Shown here one piece after another: positions 39,557 to 49,158 of a stretch of 57,817 nt of DNA (position 1 is its first letter; the number at the start of each line of letters is the position of its first letter). The DNA comes from Candidatus Omnitrophota bacterium. Its GTDB lineage: Bacteria > Omnitrophota > Gorgyraeia > JABMRN01 > RBG-13-46-9. Where the stretch lies: contig JAMXCZ010000003.1 in the NCBI GenBank assembly GCA_024542975.1, forward strand, positions 1 to 57,817. Direction: 5' to 3'. The notes beneath the pieces were generated by a model that saw only the letters and a list, made by a program, of their open reading frames with translations, made no database searches and was not told where the DNA came from. The position numbers and the translations under genes are program-made.

Positions 39557-40477
39557 ATGACTGATTACGGAAAAATCGCGGTATTTGCAGGCGGCCCTTC
39601 CAGCGAGCGCGAGATAAGCCTCCTCTCCGGGAAGGCGGTTTATGAAGCTCTTAAAAGGAAAAACCTGGACGCGCGCCTTGTCGAAGTCAAAGACGATTTT
39701 TACGAAAAAATAAAACAAATTAAGTGCGATATGGCGTTTCTTGCTTTGCATGGAAAGTTCGGGGAAGACGGGACAGCGCAGGAGATGCTGGAGGGGCTTG
39801 ACATTCCTTACACCGGCTCCGGAGTCCTGTCTTCGAGGCTGGCGATGGATAAGGTTGCTTCAAGAGAAGTGTTTTTGGAAAACGGCCTCAAGGCTCCGTC
39901 TTATAAAGTCGTAAAACGCGGCGCGAATGCCGGGGTCCTGGCAGAAGAATTCGGCTTGCCGTTTGTCGTAAAGCCGCAAAGCGGTGGCTCAAGCATAGGC
40001 CTTTCCGTAGTGAAGGACTTAAGTTTTGCGGAGGAAGCCCTGGAGAAGGCGTCCCGTTACGGCGAGAAGATCATTGTAGAGAGATATATCCACGGCAGGG
40101 AACTTACCGTAGGCATCCTTGAGGAGAGCGCCCTTCCCGTTATAGAAATAGTACCCAAAAACGATGTATATGATTTCGATGCCAAATACGCCGATCACGG
40201 GACAGAATATATTCTTCCGGCCTTGCTTGACGAAGATGCCCGGAGGGGCGTGGTAGATGCCGCGCTCAAGGCAAAAGAGATCCTCGGTTGCAGGGATTTT
40301 TCGCGGGTTGACATGAGGATGGACCGGGAAGGGAATGTCTACATTCTGGAGGTAAATACGATTCCGGGCCTGACTGAACGCAGCCTCTTGCCGAAAGCGG
40401 CCGGCGCGGCGGGCCTTGGCTTCGAAGATCTATGTATAAAAATAATCGATCTTGTTCGCAAACGGGAGGAAGGGTGA
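39557..40477 (+). CDS. ddl: D-alanine-D-alanine ligase
   Basis: A 306-residue ATP-grasp enzyme. AGGPSSEREISLLSG (residues 11-25), YTGSGVLSSRLAMDKVASR, KPQSGGSSIGLSVV and LEVNTIPGLTERS are the standard blocks. It makes the D-Ala-D-Ala that MurF uses. Confidence 0.95.
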   Translation: MTDYGKIAVFAGGPSSEREISLLSGKAVYEALKRKNLDARLVEVKDDFYEKIKQIKCDMAFLALHGKFGEDGTAQEMLEGLDIPYTGSGVLSSRLAMDKVASREVFLENGLKAPSYKVVKRGANAGVLAEEFGLPFVVKPQSGGSSIGLSVVKDLSFAEEALEKASRYGEKIIVERYIHGRELTVGILEESALPVIEIVPKNDVYDFDAKYADHGTEYILPALLDEDARRGVVDAALKAKEILGCRDFSRVDMRMDREGNVYILEVNTIPGLTERSLLPKAAGAAGLGFEDLCIKIIDLVRKREEG

Positions 40478-40479
40478 GT

Positions 40480-41253
40480 ATGCGTAAGAAAAATCCGGGC
40501 AAAAAAATTAAAAAAGAAAAAAATAAAACTGCGCCGATAAAATTGCCGGTAAAAAAATTCCTGCACTTTGCGCTTATTTTTACCCTGATCACAGTTTCGT
40601 ATTTATCTTTACGAAATTCCAAATATTTCACGTTGACGGACATAAAGGTAATTGATAGGGATGCTATCTCGGGCCTCAGGGCGGAAGACCTCCTGCATCT
40701 CTACAAGGGGAGAAATATTTTTGATATTGATATTGATGCCATCGCATTCCGGACAAAAAAAGATTATCCGCTTACAAAAGAGGTGATTGTACGAAAGGTG
40801 CTTCCCTCGAGCCTCGTTGTAGACATTACCTCGCGCGTTCCCATAGGCAAAATTAAAGCAAACGGATATTTTCCGATTGACCGGACGGGCATGGTGTTGC
40901 CGCCCGGAGGAGATACCGGTGCCCTGCCGGTTATATCGGGGTTTTCCATGTGGCTTAAACCCCGCGTAGGGGAGAGGTTGGATAACAGGCAGCTCAAAAG
41001 TGCATTCCTTTTGATAGATGCTTTGAAAGAAAACACGCTCGCGGGCCCTTTCAGCGTAACGGCTGTTGATGCGGCAAATTACAAAAACCTTTCGTTCTAC
41101 CTGAAAAACGGGATCGAGGTAAAAATAGGCGAGAACGATTTCCCAAAACGGCTTAAGATGCTGAAAACCACGCTTAACAACCGAAAACTGGATAAAAACG
41201 ACATACGGTATATCGATTTAAGGTTCCGGGATGTTGTGATCGGGCCGAAATAA
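40480..41253 (+). CDS. ftsQ: Division protein FtsQ
   Basis: The product is 257 residues from the ATG after GGGAGGAAGG; the longer track ORF lies in ddl. A very basic cytoplasmic N-terminus (KKNPGKKIKKEKNK), one membrane segment (about 28-45), a POTRA domain (FTLTDIKVIDRDAI...VIVRKVLPSSLVVDITSRVPIG) and a FtsQ/DivIB domain follow in the usual order. It links early and late division proteins. Confidence 0.9.
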   Translation: MRKKNPGKKIKKEKNKTAPIKLPVKKFLHFALIFTLITVSYLSLRNSKYFTLTDIKVIDRDAISGLRAEDLLHLYKGRNIFDIDIDAIAFRTKKDYPLTKEVIVRKVLPSSLVVDITSRVPIGKIKANGYFPIDRTGMVLPPGGDTGALPVISGFSMWLKPRVGERLDNRQLKSAFLLIDALKENTLAGPFSVTAVDAANYKNLSFYLKNGIEVKIGENDFPKRLKMLKTTLNNRKLDKNDIRYIDLRFRDVVIGPK

Positions 41254-41268
41254 GCCTATCGGACTACG

Positions 41269-42330
41269 ATGCAAAAACCAATTACCGTAATAGACCTGGG
41301 CTCAAATAGGATCGTTGCTGCGACTGCCGGTATAGGGAAAAAGGGCGGGGTAACGCTTCTTGCGATGGAAAACCTTCATTCGCGCGGGATAAACGAAGGC
41401 GAAATAACCGACATCAGTAAAGCCGTAGAGGATATTTCGCTGATTACCGGTAAGCTTAAGGAAAAGTGCGGAAGAAAACCGAAGAACGTTTTTGTGACGA
41501 CAAGAAGCGCCGACATAGAGGTCAGGCCTTCCCGGGGGATGATCCCGCTCTCTAAAACGTCCCGTGAAATTACAAGAAATGATGTAAGGCGTTCTTCGGA
41601 GCTCGCTTCCATGGTGAGGCTCTCTTTAGACCGGGCCATTGTGCAAAAAATCGTGCGGAACTTTCGTATAGACGAAAACGCCGCGGAGGTCAAAAATCCC
41701 GTAGGGCTTTACGGGATGCGCCTCGAGGTTGAATCATTTATTGTTACGGCCAACCGGTCCAAAATTCAAAACATTACAAAATGTATTGACCACGCAGGAT
41801 TTCTCTTGGGAGGCGTATATCTCTCAAGCATAGCTTCGGCCGAGAGCGTTTTGGACTCAAAGGAAAAAGAGAAAGGGGTACTACTTCTGGACATAGGAGA
41901 GGCCCTTACCGAAGGCCTTATTTTTAAAAATGATATGCTTAAAAATTTCTGCGCGATCCGAAAAGGCGCGAGGGCTGTCTATGACGGAAACCGGCATGTG
42001 GACAAACCCGGGCTTACCGCTTTGCTGCTGGACACACTTGCCGCGCTTCCAAATGGGGCATCCGCGTTCTCATCCGTAGTTCTAACGGGAGGCGGAGCTC
42101 TTCTTGACGGCGTGATCGAAGAAGCAGAAAAAGTCTTCAAACTCCCCGTAAAAATCGGTCTCGCAAAAAACCAAAACCAAAGCCTGAACTCGCAGGACGC
42201 CATAATCCATGCCCCAACGATCGGCCTGATAACCCACATCGCCAATGACTACAAAGCCTCCCAAATCCACACTTCGCCTTTCCTCCGCACCCTGCACAAC
42301 CTCCAACACATCTACGAAACCTACTTCTAA
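41269..42330 (+). CDS. ftsA: FtsA-like actin-family protein, shortened
   Basis: A 353-residue protein, shorter than the usual 400 or more. VIDLGSNRI (phosphate 1) and VVLTGGGALLDGV (adenosine) are good, but the second phosphate loop reads LLLDIGEALTEG, missing the DIGGG(T/S)T glycines, and the segment after IRKGARAVYDG is some 50 residues shorter than in classical FtsA. The C-terminal FLRTLHNLQHIYETYF may be the amphipathic membrane anchor. No ftsZ follows. Either a divergent FtsA or a derived actin-like protein. Confidence 0.82.
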   Translation: MQKPITVIDLGSNRIVAATAGIGKKGGVTLLAMENLHSRGINEGEITDISKAVEDISLITGKLKEKCGRKPKNVFVTTRSADIEVRPSRGMIPLSKTSREITRNDVRRSSELASMVRLSLDRAIVQKIVRNFRIDENAAEVKNPVGLYGMRLEVESFIVTANRSKIQNITKCIDHAGFLLGGVYLSSIASAESVLDSKEKEKGVLLLDIGEALTEGLIFKNDMLKNFCAIRKGARAVYDGNRHVDKPGLTALLLDTLAALPNGASAFSSVVLTGGGALLDGVIEEAEKVFKLPVKIGLAKNQNQSLNSQDAIIHAPTIGLITHIANDYKASQIHTSPFLRTLHNLQHIYETYF

Positions 42331-42332
42331 CC

Positions 42333-42356
42333 AAAAAGGGGTTAGACCCCTTTTTT
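42333..42356 (+). terminator. Terminator closing the dcw cluster
   Basis: AAAAAGGGG-TTAGA-CCCCTTTTTT, a symmetrical hairpin with T-run that can work in both directions, three bases after the ftsA stop. It separates ftsA from the yggS promoter. Confidence 0.8.
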
Positions 42357-42371
42357 ACGATGGGATTTTGT

Positions 42372-42400
42372 TTGACAGTGAAAATCTTATATGCTACGCT
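42372..42400 (+). promoter_or_regulatory. Promoter of yggS-proC-yggT
   Basis: TTGACA, 17 bases, TACGCT, about 28 bases before the yggS ATG. The -35 is perfect, the -10 moderate. Confidence 0.55.
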
Positions 42401-42427
42401 ATAGCGGAAAAATAGTATTATATATAT

Positions 42428-43090
42428 ATGGTAGGCGAGAATCTTACAAAAGTTCGGGAGCGTATACAGAAGGCGGCCTTGAGGGTGGGGCGGGATCCGC
42501 ACTCAGTAAAGCTTGTAGCCGTTACCAAGAAGGCCGAAATCGACGAGGTACGCGGGGCTATCGAGGCCGGTGTAACCGATATCGGTGAAAATCGGGTAAA
42601 GGACGCGCTTTTGAAGCGCGAGCTTCTGGATTCTCACATTCTCAACTGGCACATGATAGGGCACCTTCAATCGAAGAAGGCGAAGGACGCCGTCAGGATA
42701 TTTTCGGTTATTCATTCGGTTGATACGATAAAATTGGCCCGCGCTATCGATAAAGCGGCAGGATCGAGCGGTAAAGTCCAGGATATTTTCATAGAAGTTA
42801 ACGTTTCGGGTGAGAAAAGCAAGTTCGGCATTGCGCCCGGCGCCCTCGAAGGTTTTCTAAAGGAGGCCGGGCGTTTAAAGAACATCAATATCCCGGGCGT
42901 CATGACAATGGCGCCTTTTGCGGACGATGCTGAGAAGGCGCGGCCTTATTTCCGGGAATTAAAAAAGTTGGCCGATGCGCATAATTTAAAAGAAGTTTCA
43001 ATGGGGATGACACAGGACTTTGAAGTTGCCGTGGAAGAAGGCGCTACGATGGTTCGTATAGGTAGCGCGATATTCAGAGGTGAATTATGA
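42428..43090 (+). CDS. yggS: PLP homeostasis protein (YggS/PLPBP family)
   Basis: A 220-residue protein with a TIM-barrel fold. LVAVTKKAEIDEVRGAIEAG holds the PLP-binding lysine, IGENRVKDAL and WHMIGHLQSKK follow, and LSMGMT-type SMGMTQDFEVAVEEG plus VRIGSAIFRG close the barrel. It buffers pyridoxal phosphate and is commonly found beside proC and yggT. No clear ribosome binding site. Confidence 0.94.
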   Translation: MVGENLTKVRERIQKAALRVGRDPHSVKLVAVTKKAEIDEVRGAIEAGVTDIGENRVKDALLKRELLDSHILNWHMIGHLQSKKAKDAVRIFSVIHSVDTIKLARAIDKAAGSSGKVQDIFIEVNVSGEKSKFGIAPGALEGFLKEAGRLKNINIPGVMTMAPFADDAEKARPYFRELKKLADAHNLKEVSMGMTQDFEVAVEEGATMVRIGSAIFRGEL

Positions 43091-43884
43091 AACTCGGCAT
43101 TATCGGTTGCGGAAATATGGGGAGCGCCCTGGCGCGGGGTATTTTATCGACGCGGCTTTTACAATTTAATTCCATCTACATAAGTGATAAGGACTCCGGC
43201 AGGACGCGCGCGCTTTCCAAAAAATTGGGTATGCGTGTCAGCACAAATAAGGAAACCGTAAAGAAAAGTAATTTCATCATCATTGCCGTAAAACCCCAGG
43301 ACGCAAAAAGGCTTCTCGCTTCGATTTCGGAGGATTTGGACCAGTCGAAGCACCTCGTCTCCATTATGGCGGGAGTCAGCATTAAAAAAATCGAGTCATT
43401 TATCAATAAAAAAGTCGCTATTACGCGCGCAATGCCGAATCTAACGGCACTCGCGGGAAAAAGCATAACCTGCTTGAGTCACAACAGGATGGTAAAAAAT
43501 AAGGCGTTCACGCAAAAGATCTTTTCTTCAGTAGGCAGTGTTATCGAGATCGAAGAAAAACATATGGATGCGGTAACCGCGGTAAGCGGAAGCGGCCCGG
43601 CATATTTCCTTTACCTTGCGGAGTGCTTAGCGGAGGCTGCGGTAAAATTGGGCATCAAAAGAGAAAAAGCGGTAGAGCTTGCAGCCGCTACGCTTTTCGG
43701 GAGCGGCGCATTGTTGGAAGCCCTGGATGTTTCCCCCGAGGTTTTACGCAAGCGTATAACATCCAAAAAAGGGACGACGGAAGCGGCGCTCTCCGTCCTA
43801 AAATCAAAGAATTTTAAAGGTGCGGTAATCGAAGCGGTGAAGGCCGCCTCGGCAAGGTCGAAAGAGCTTTCGAAAGGAGCCTGA
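43087..43884 (+). CDS. proC: Pyrroline-5-carboxylate reductase
   Basis: A 265-residue protein. GIIGCGNMGSALARGIL is the NAD(P)H loop, AVKPQDAKRLLAS follows, and AVSGSGPAYFLYLAECLAEAAVKLG and TSKKGTTEAALSVL are the substrate-site motifs. Final step of proline synthesis. ATGA overlap with yggS. Confidence 0.96.
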   Translation: MKLGIIGCGNMGSALARGILSTRLLQFNSIYISDKDSGRTRALSKKLGMRVSTNKETVKKSNFIIIAVKPQDAKRLLASISEDLDQSKHLVSIMAGVSIKKIESFINKKVAITRAMPNLTALAGKSITCLSHNRMVKNKAFTQKIFSSVGSVIEIEEKHMDAVTAVSGSGPAYFLYLAECLAEAAVKLGIKREKAVELAAATLFGSGALLEALDVSPEVLRKRITSKKGTTEAALSVLKSKNFKGAVIEAVKAASARSKELSKGA

Positions 43885-43885
43885 A

Positions 43886-44185
43886 ATGTTTATACTGGGA
43901 CAGTTGCTCGCAAGCCTGGCGTATCTCTTCAACATGATCTTCAACATCCTGTATTTTCTCCTTGTGATCAGAATAATACTTTCGTGGTTTGCCATAAACC
44001 CCTACAATGAGATCGTCCAGATCCTATACCGGATAACCGACCCAATCCTGGCGCCCTTTCGCAGGCTGCCGCTCCGGATGGGCATGATAGATTTTACACC
44101 GATAGTGGCCTTTATGGCGCTCTGGTTTGTGCGTAGTTTCGTCGTAGGCGTTCTAAGCCACTACGCAATGACGCTAATGAGATGA
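43886..44185 (+). CDS. yggT: YggT family membrane protein
   Basis: A 99-residue protein with two hydrophobic segments, the second after the typical SWFAINPYNEIVQILYRITDPILAPFRRLP block (WF..NP......l..iTePil.P.R...P). Family function is unclear, with links to cell division and osmotic behaviour. Position after proC is usual. Confidence 0.92.
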   Translation: MFILGQLLASLAYLFNMIFNILYFLLVIRIILSWFAINPYNEIVQILYRITDPILAPFRRLPLRMGMIDFTPIVAFMALWFVRSFVVGVLSHYAMTLMR

Positions 44186-44201
44186 ATGATGGGGAGGTAA
44201 G

Positions 44202-45062
44202 ATGGCAAGGATAGGCATTATAGGCGGTAGCGGATTATACGATATCGAAGGTATCAAGATAAATGAAACGCGTAAAATCAATACGCCGTTTGGGGATCCC
44301 TCGGACGAATATGTAATCGGAACGCTAAGCGGCAAAGAAATAGTGTTTTTGCCCAGGCATGGCAGGGGCCACCGCATAAGCCCTTCCCGGATAAACTATC
44401 GAGCCAACATATTCGGCATGAAAAAACTCGGGGTAGAGCACATTATTTCAGTTTCCGCGTGCGGTTCGCTTAAAGAAAATATTAAACCGCTGGATTTTGT
44501 TCTTCCACTGCAATTTGTCGACAGGACAAATCAGGCGAGGAAGTATACATTTTTTGACGACGGCATTACCGCCCACATAAGTTTTGCGCACCCCGTATGC
44601 GAGGGCCTTGTGAATTTAGTGGCAGAGGAGACCAAAAAAGTAAAACAGGGCGTGCACATTGGCGGGACATATTTAAACATGGAAGGGCCGCAGTTTTCGA
44701 CGCTTGCGGAATCTAATCTTTACAGGGCCTGGGGAATGGACGTGATCGGCATGACTAATATGGCAGAGGCGCGGCTGGCGCGGGAGGCGGAGATCTGTTA
44801 TGCTACGCTGGCAGCCGTTACCGATTATGACTGCTGGTGCGAAAGCGAAGAAGATGTAACCATTGATGCCATAATAGGCAATCTCAGAAAAAACGTAAAA
44901 AACGCAAAAAAAATACTAAAGGGCTCGATCACAAAAATCAGCGACAAACGAACCTGCCCGTGCAAGGATGCGCTAAAATACGCCATCGTAACCGACCCAA
45001 AAGCCATATCGCAGGAGACGAGGGATAGGCTGGGGATCCTGATAGGGAGGCACATAAAGTGA
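44202..45062 (+). CDS. mtnP: 5'-methylthioadenosine phosphorylase
   Basis: A 286-residue protein of the PNP/MTAP family. IGIIGGSGLYDIEGI at the start, LPRHGRGH (phosphate), VSACGSL, NMEGPQFSTLAES and MTNMAEARLAREAEICYAT are all present. It splits methylthioadenosine to adenine and methylthioribose-1-phosphate. A GGGGAGG serves as ribosome binding site. Confidence 0.93.
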   Translation: MARIGIIGGSGLYDIEGIKINETRKINTPFGDPSDEYVIGTLSGKEIVFLPRHGRGHRISPSRINYRANIFGMKKLGVEHIISVSACGSLKENIKPLDFVLPLQFVDRTNQARKYTFFDDGITAHISFAHPVCEGLVNLVAEETKKVKQGVHIGGTYLNMEGPQFSTLAESNLYRAWGMDVIGMTNMAEARLAREAEICYATLAAVTDYDCWCESEEDVTIDAIIGNLRKNVKNAKKILKGSITKISDKRTCPCKDALKYAIVTDPKAISQETRDRLGILIGRHIK

Positions 45063-45961
45063 ACCGTATTTTAGTGGTGGGGTCGGTAGCGCTCGATACG
45101 GTAACGACTCCGTTCGGCAAGTGCTCTGACGTTTTAGGCGGTTCGGCGACGTATTTTTCCGTAAGCGCAAGCCACTTTAGCCCTGTCGAGGTCGTTGCCG
45201 TGGTAGGGAGCGACTTCCCTTCCAGGCACATAAAATTTCTGAAATCCAAAAAAATTAATTTAAATGGCCTGAAAACCATAAAGGGCAAAACCTTCCGGTG
45301 GGAAGGCGAATACAGCTGGGATTTCGGGAACCCGAAGACGATAGCTACACACCTCAACGTATTTTCTGATTTTGACCCGGAGGTGCCGCGCGAGTATCGC
45401 GCGAGTAAATATGTATTTTTAGCCAATATCGACCCGCGGTTGCAAAAGAAGGTTTTAAATCAGATGGTAAATCCCAGGATAGTGGCCTGTGACACAATGA
45501 ATTACTGGATAGAAAATAAACGCAATGACCTGATAAGGCTTTTAAAAGAGGTCGATATATTTTTCGTAAATGAATCGGAGGCAAAAGAACTAACCGGCGA
45601 GGTGGGCCTCGTGGCCGCTGCGCGCGCCATGCTCAGTTTTGGCCCAAAAAAAGTTATCATAAAAAAAGGTGAACACGGGAGCCTTTTGTTTTCGAGTGAC
45701 TCGATCTTTAGTACCCCGGCGTTTCTTCTGGAAACAATTTTCGATCCTACCGGCGCCGGCGATACATTCGCGGGTGGGGTCATGGGGTATCTCGCATCCT
45801 CGGGCAGTTTAAGCGAGAAGGCTTTGAGGAAGGCGATTGTTTACGGGAGTGTTATGGCAACGTTTGCGGTTCGCGATTTTAGCCTGAGGCGCCTGGGTGC
45901 TGTAAAAAAGCCGGACATAATGAAGAAATTTAGCGAGTTCAAACAGCTTACGCAATTTTAA
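45059..45961 (+). CDS. PfkB-family sugar or nucleoside kinase
   Basis: The product is 300 residues from a GTG overlapping the mtnP stop. The N-terminal GSVALDTVTTPFG...GGSATYFSVSA and the C-terminal DPTGAGDTFAGGVMG, with catalytic D, define the family. The substrate is not evident. Pairing with mtnP suggests a nucleoside or a sugar of methylthioadenosine salvage. Confidence 0.88.
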   Translation: MNRILVVGSVALDTVTTPFGKCSDVLGGSATYFSVSASHFSPVEVVAVVGSDFPSRHIKFLKSKKINLNGLKTIKGKTFRWEGEYSWDFGNPKTIATHLNVFSDFDPEVPREYRASKYVFLANIDPRLQKKVLNQMVNPRIVACDTMNYWIENKRNDLIRLLKEVDIFFVNESEAKELTGEVGLVAAARAMLSFGPKKVIIKKGEHGSLLFSSDSIFSTPAFLLETIFDPTGAGDTFAGGVMGYLASSGSLSEKALRKAIVYGSVMATFAVRDFSLRRLGAVKKPDIMKKFSEFKQLTQF

Positions 45962-45962
45962 T

Positions 45963-48776
45963 ATGAATTACAAAGACACCCTGAATTTACCGAAAACAAC
46001 GTTTAAGATGAAGGCGAACTTGGTAGCAAAAGAGCCTGCCATGTTCAAGGCCTGGAGCGAAAAAGGTGTCTACCATGCCCTGCGAAAGGAAAGAAAAGGG
46101 AAACCCAAATTCATTCTACATGACGGCCCGCCCTATGCAAACGGCCACATTCATATGGGCCATGTCCTGAATAAGATCCTGAAAGATATCGTTGTAAAAT
46201 TTCACACAATGAAAGGGTGTGACGCGCCATTCGTGCCCGGCTGGGATTGCCACGGGCTTCCGGTGGAACATCAACTGTTCAAGGAACTTAAAATTTCAAA
46301 ATACGATATTGACCGGGTTGAATTCAGAAAGAAGGCGGCGTCCTACGCAATGAAATTTGTCGAAATACAGAAAAAGGAATTTGAGCGGCTCGGTATTTTT
46401 GCCGACTGGGAAAGGCCTTACTTGACTCTGGACCCCAAATACGAAGCGGCGGTTGTCCGTTCCTTCGGGTGCCTCGTAAAAGAGGGATACGTTTATAAAG
46501 GCTTAAAACCCGTAAACTGGTGCACAAGGTGCGAAACTGCGCTTGCGGAAGCAGAGGTAGAATACGAGGAACATTCATCGCCGTCTATTTATGTAAAATT
46601 CAAGGTGAAGGATTTTAAAAATTTTAAACGAAATACGACTCACGGGGCGCGAGATATGCATTTCATAATCTGGACCACTACGCCGTGGACTTTGCTCGGG
46701 AACGTTGCCGTAGCCATTCACCCCGAAAAAGATTATGCAATACTTGAAGCGGACGGGGAAGCGTGGGTGATGCTCGAATCGCTCGCTCGGCCCACAATGC
46801 AAAAACTAAAAAAACCGGTTAAAATCCTGGATAGGGTGAAGGGTAAGGAGCTTCTGGGAATAGAGTGCAAGCACCCGTTTATTGATCGCGCCTCAAAAGT
46901 TGTGCTTGCCGATTATGTTTCATCCCAAGAAGGGACGGGCTGCGTGCATACGGCGCCGGGGCATGGCCAGGAGGATTACCTCACGGGCAAAAAATACAAT
47001 TTACCGATAATAATGCCCGTAGACTCAAAAGGTATTTTTGACAAAACATGCGGCGAGTTTAGCGGATTACATGTCCGCAAAGCCAACGATAGAATAAGTG
47101 AGCGCCTGCAAAAGGATAAAGCGCTTTTATTTTCAGAAAAAATTACGCATTCCTATCCCCATTGCTGGAGGTGCAGGGAGCCTATAATTTTCCGGGCCAC
47201 GGAACAATATTTTGTCAGCATTGATCACAAGAATTTGAGAAAGAAAATGCTGGATGCCGTCAAAAACAAAGTCAAATGGTACCCCGAAAGAGGGGAAGCG
47301 CGGATGTCTTCAATGATAGAAAACCGGCCTGATTGGTGTATATCGCGGCAACGATACTGGGGCGTGCCGATAGTCGCTTTTAAGTGCAAGAAATGCGAAG
47401 AGGCGTTGCTGGACGAAAATGTAATCGAGCACGTTGCGGCTATTATCGAGAGGGAAGGATCTCAGGCCTGGTTTGTAAAGGATGAGAAGGCGCTCGTTCC
47501 CAAAGGGGTCGTTTGTGGGAAGTGCCGCTCGGATGCATTTATCAAGGAGACGGACATTATCGATGTATGGTTTGAGTCGGGCGTAAGTTACCGATCGGTT
47601 CTTAAGGAAAAACTTGGGTCCGAGTTCCCTTGCGAGCTTTACCTGGAAGGATCGGATCAGCACAGGGGGTGGTTTCAGTCGTCCCTTATCGCGTCATCCG
47701 CTATGGAAGGCCGGCCCCCGTATAAAAATGTCCTTACGCATGGTTTTGTCGTTGACGGCGCGGGAAAAAAAATGTCAAAAAGCCTCGGCAACGTTATTTC
47801 TCCGGAAGGCGTCATGAAGAAATACGGAGCGGACATTTTGAGGCTCTGGGTTGCATCCAGTAATTATGCGGATGATGTGAGGCTTTCACCTGAGATTCTC
47901 GACCGGCTGTCGGATGCCTACCGAAAGATCCGCAACACCTTCAGGTATCTTTTGGGAAACACGCATGACTTTGATCCGAAAAAGAACGCCATAGAGGCCG
48001 AACATTTGCTCGAAATCGACCGCTGGATGCTATCAAGGCTTGCCGGTGTCATTTACGAGGCGGATAAAAATTATTCATCCTATTCTTTTTACCGTGTATT
48101 CCGTTCTGTTTATAATTTCTGCGTATATGAAATTTCAAGCCTCTACCTTGATATTTTGAAGGATAGGCTGTATACTTTTGACGGAAACTCAATAGAGCGC
48201 CGCTCCTGCCAAACGGTTATGTATGAGATCCTGACGGCGCTTATTAGGATACTCGCTCCCATTCTCAGTTTTACGGCGGAAGAGGCGCAAGAGTCACTCT
48301 GCCCGGGCGGTAAGTCCGTGCACCGGAGCCTCTGGTGTTGGGATAGCGGCGTTTTAGCCAAATGGGAAAATAAGGCTCTGGATGAGAAGTGGCAGCGCCT
48401 TCTCGGTATACGCGAAGTGGTTTTGAAGGCGATTGAAGAAAAAAGAATTTTGGGCGAAATCAAAAGCTCACTTGAGGTGCGCGTCACTTTGTATAGCGAG
48501 GAGGTTGAGTTTAGGAGATTTCTGGAAGAAAACGCCCAAAATCTACCGTCATTATTTATTACTTCGCAGGTTGAAATTTCGGATAAGAGGCGCGCGGGCG
48601 CAAAGTGCGAAGGGGGGATGCCTCTCTACGTATCCGTAGAAAAAGCAAGGGGCGAAAAATGCAAAAGATGTTGGAATTATAGCGACACAGTCGGCGCCGG
48701 TAAGCAGTTTAACGACCTATGCGCGCGCTGCGCCGAGGCCGTAGAGAGAGGAGCAAAAAATGCCCAAAAAAAGTAA
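45963..48776 (+). CDS. ileS: Isoleucyl-tRNA synthetase
   Basis: The product is 937 residues, full length for the bacterial type. HMGH (64-67) and KMSKS (603-607) are the ATP signatures, the editing domain lies between (WTTTPWTL...), and the C-terminal CKRCWNY...CARC is the zinc finger. The gene overlaps the following dksA-like gene by 17 bases. Confidence 0.97.
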   Translation: MNYKDTLNLPKTTFKMKANLVAKEPAMFKAWSEKGVYHALRKERKGKPKFILHDGPPYANGHIHMGHVLNKILKDIVVKFHTMKGCDAPFVPGWDCHGLPVEHQLFKELKISKYDIDRVEFRKKAASYAMKFVEIQKKEFERLGIFADWERPYLTLDPKYEAAVVRSFGCLVKEGYVYKGLKPVNWCTRCETALAEAEVEYEEHSSPSIYVKFKVKDFKNFKRNTTHGARDMHFIIWTTTPWTLLGNVAVAIHPEKDYAILEADGEAWVMLESLARPTMQKLKKPVKILDRVKGKELLGIECKHPFIDRASKVVLADYVSSQEGTGCVHTAPGHGQEDYLTGKKYNLPIIMPVDSKGIFDKTCGEFSGLHVRKANDRISERLQKDKALLFSEKITHSYPHCWRCREPIIFRATEQYFVSIDHKNLRKKMLDAVKNKVKWYPERGEARMSSMIENRPDWCISRQRYWGVPIVAFKCKKCEEALLDENVIEHVAAIIEREGSQAWFVKDEKALVPKGVVCGKCRSDAFIKETDIIDVWFESGVSYRSVLKEKLGSEFPCELYLEGSDQHRGWFQSSLIASSAMEGRPPYKNVLTHGFVVDGAGKKMSKSLGNVISPEGVMKKYGADILRLWVASSNYADDVRLSPEILDRLSDAYRKIRNTFRYLLGNTHDFDPKKNAIEAEHLLEIDRWMLSRLAGVIYEADKNYSSYSFYRVFRSVYNFCVYEISSLYLDILKDRLYTFDGNSIERRSCQTVMYEILTALIRILAPILSFTAEEAQESLCPGGKSVHRSLWCWDSGVLAKWENKALDEKWQRLLGIREVVLKAIEEKRILGEIKSSLEVRVTLYSEEVEFRRFLEENAQNLPSLFITSQVEISDKRRAGAKCEGGMPLYVSVEKARGEKCKRCWNYSDTVGAGKQFNDLCARCAEAVERGAKNAQKK

Positions 48777-49158
48777 GTATAGCAAGAAAGATATCAAGGT
48801 GTTTAAAAACCTTTTGGTAAAATCAAAGATAACTTTATTACACGGCATAAACCATTTAAAAAACGAGACCCTGAAAAAATCCCAACGGGAGGCTTCGGGA
48901 GACCTCTCCGGCTATGCGTATCACATGGCCGATATGGCAAGCGACGTTTATGAAAAGGACCTGCTTCTGAAGCTTGCATCCGGGGAAATAGAATTTCTGT
49001 TTCAGGTCGACGAGGCGCTAAAGAGGATGGAAGAGGGTGAATACGGATTTTGCCAGGAATGCGAAAAAAAGATCTCTAAGACGCGCCTTAAAGCTATTCC
49101 TTATACTACGCATTGCCGCAATTGCCAGGAAAAAGAAGAAAAAAGAAATAAAAAATAG
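48760..49158 (+). CDS. DksA/TraR-type zinc-finger protein
   Basis: This 132-residue protein is encoded between ileS and lspA. An N-terminal coiled coil is followed by GEYGFCQECEKKISKTRLKAIPYTTHCRNCQEKEE, the four-cysteine DksA/TraR finger with the canonical I..RL.A.P....C..C spacing. DksA proteins reach into RNA polymerase's secondary channel; the tip residues here are not clearly the DxxDxA of DksA, so the exact role is open. Confidence 0.88.
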   Translation: MPKKSKYSKKDIKVFKNLLVKSKITLLHGINHLKNETLKKSQREASGDLSGYAYHMADMASDVYEKDLLLKLASGEIEFLFQVDEALKRMEEGEYGFCQECEKKISKTRLKAIPYTTHCRNCQEKEEKRNKK

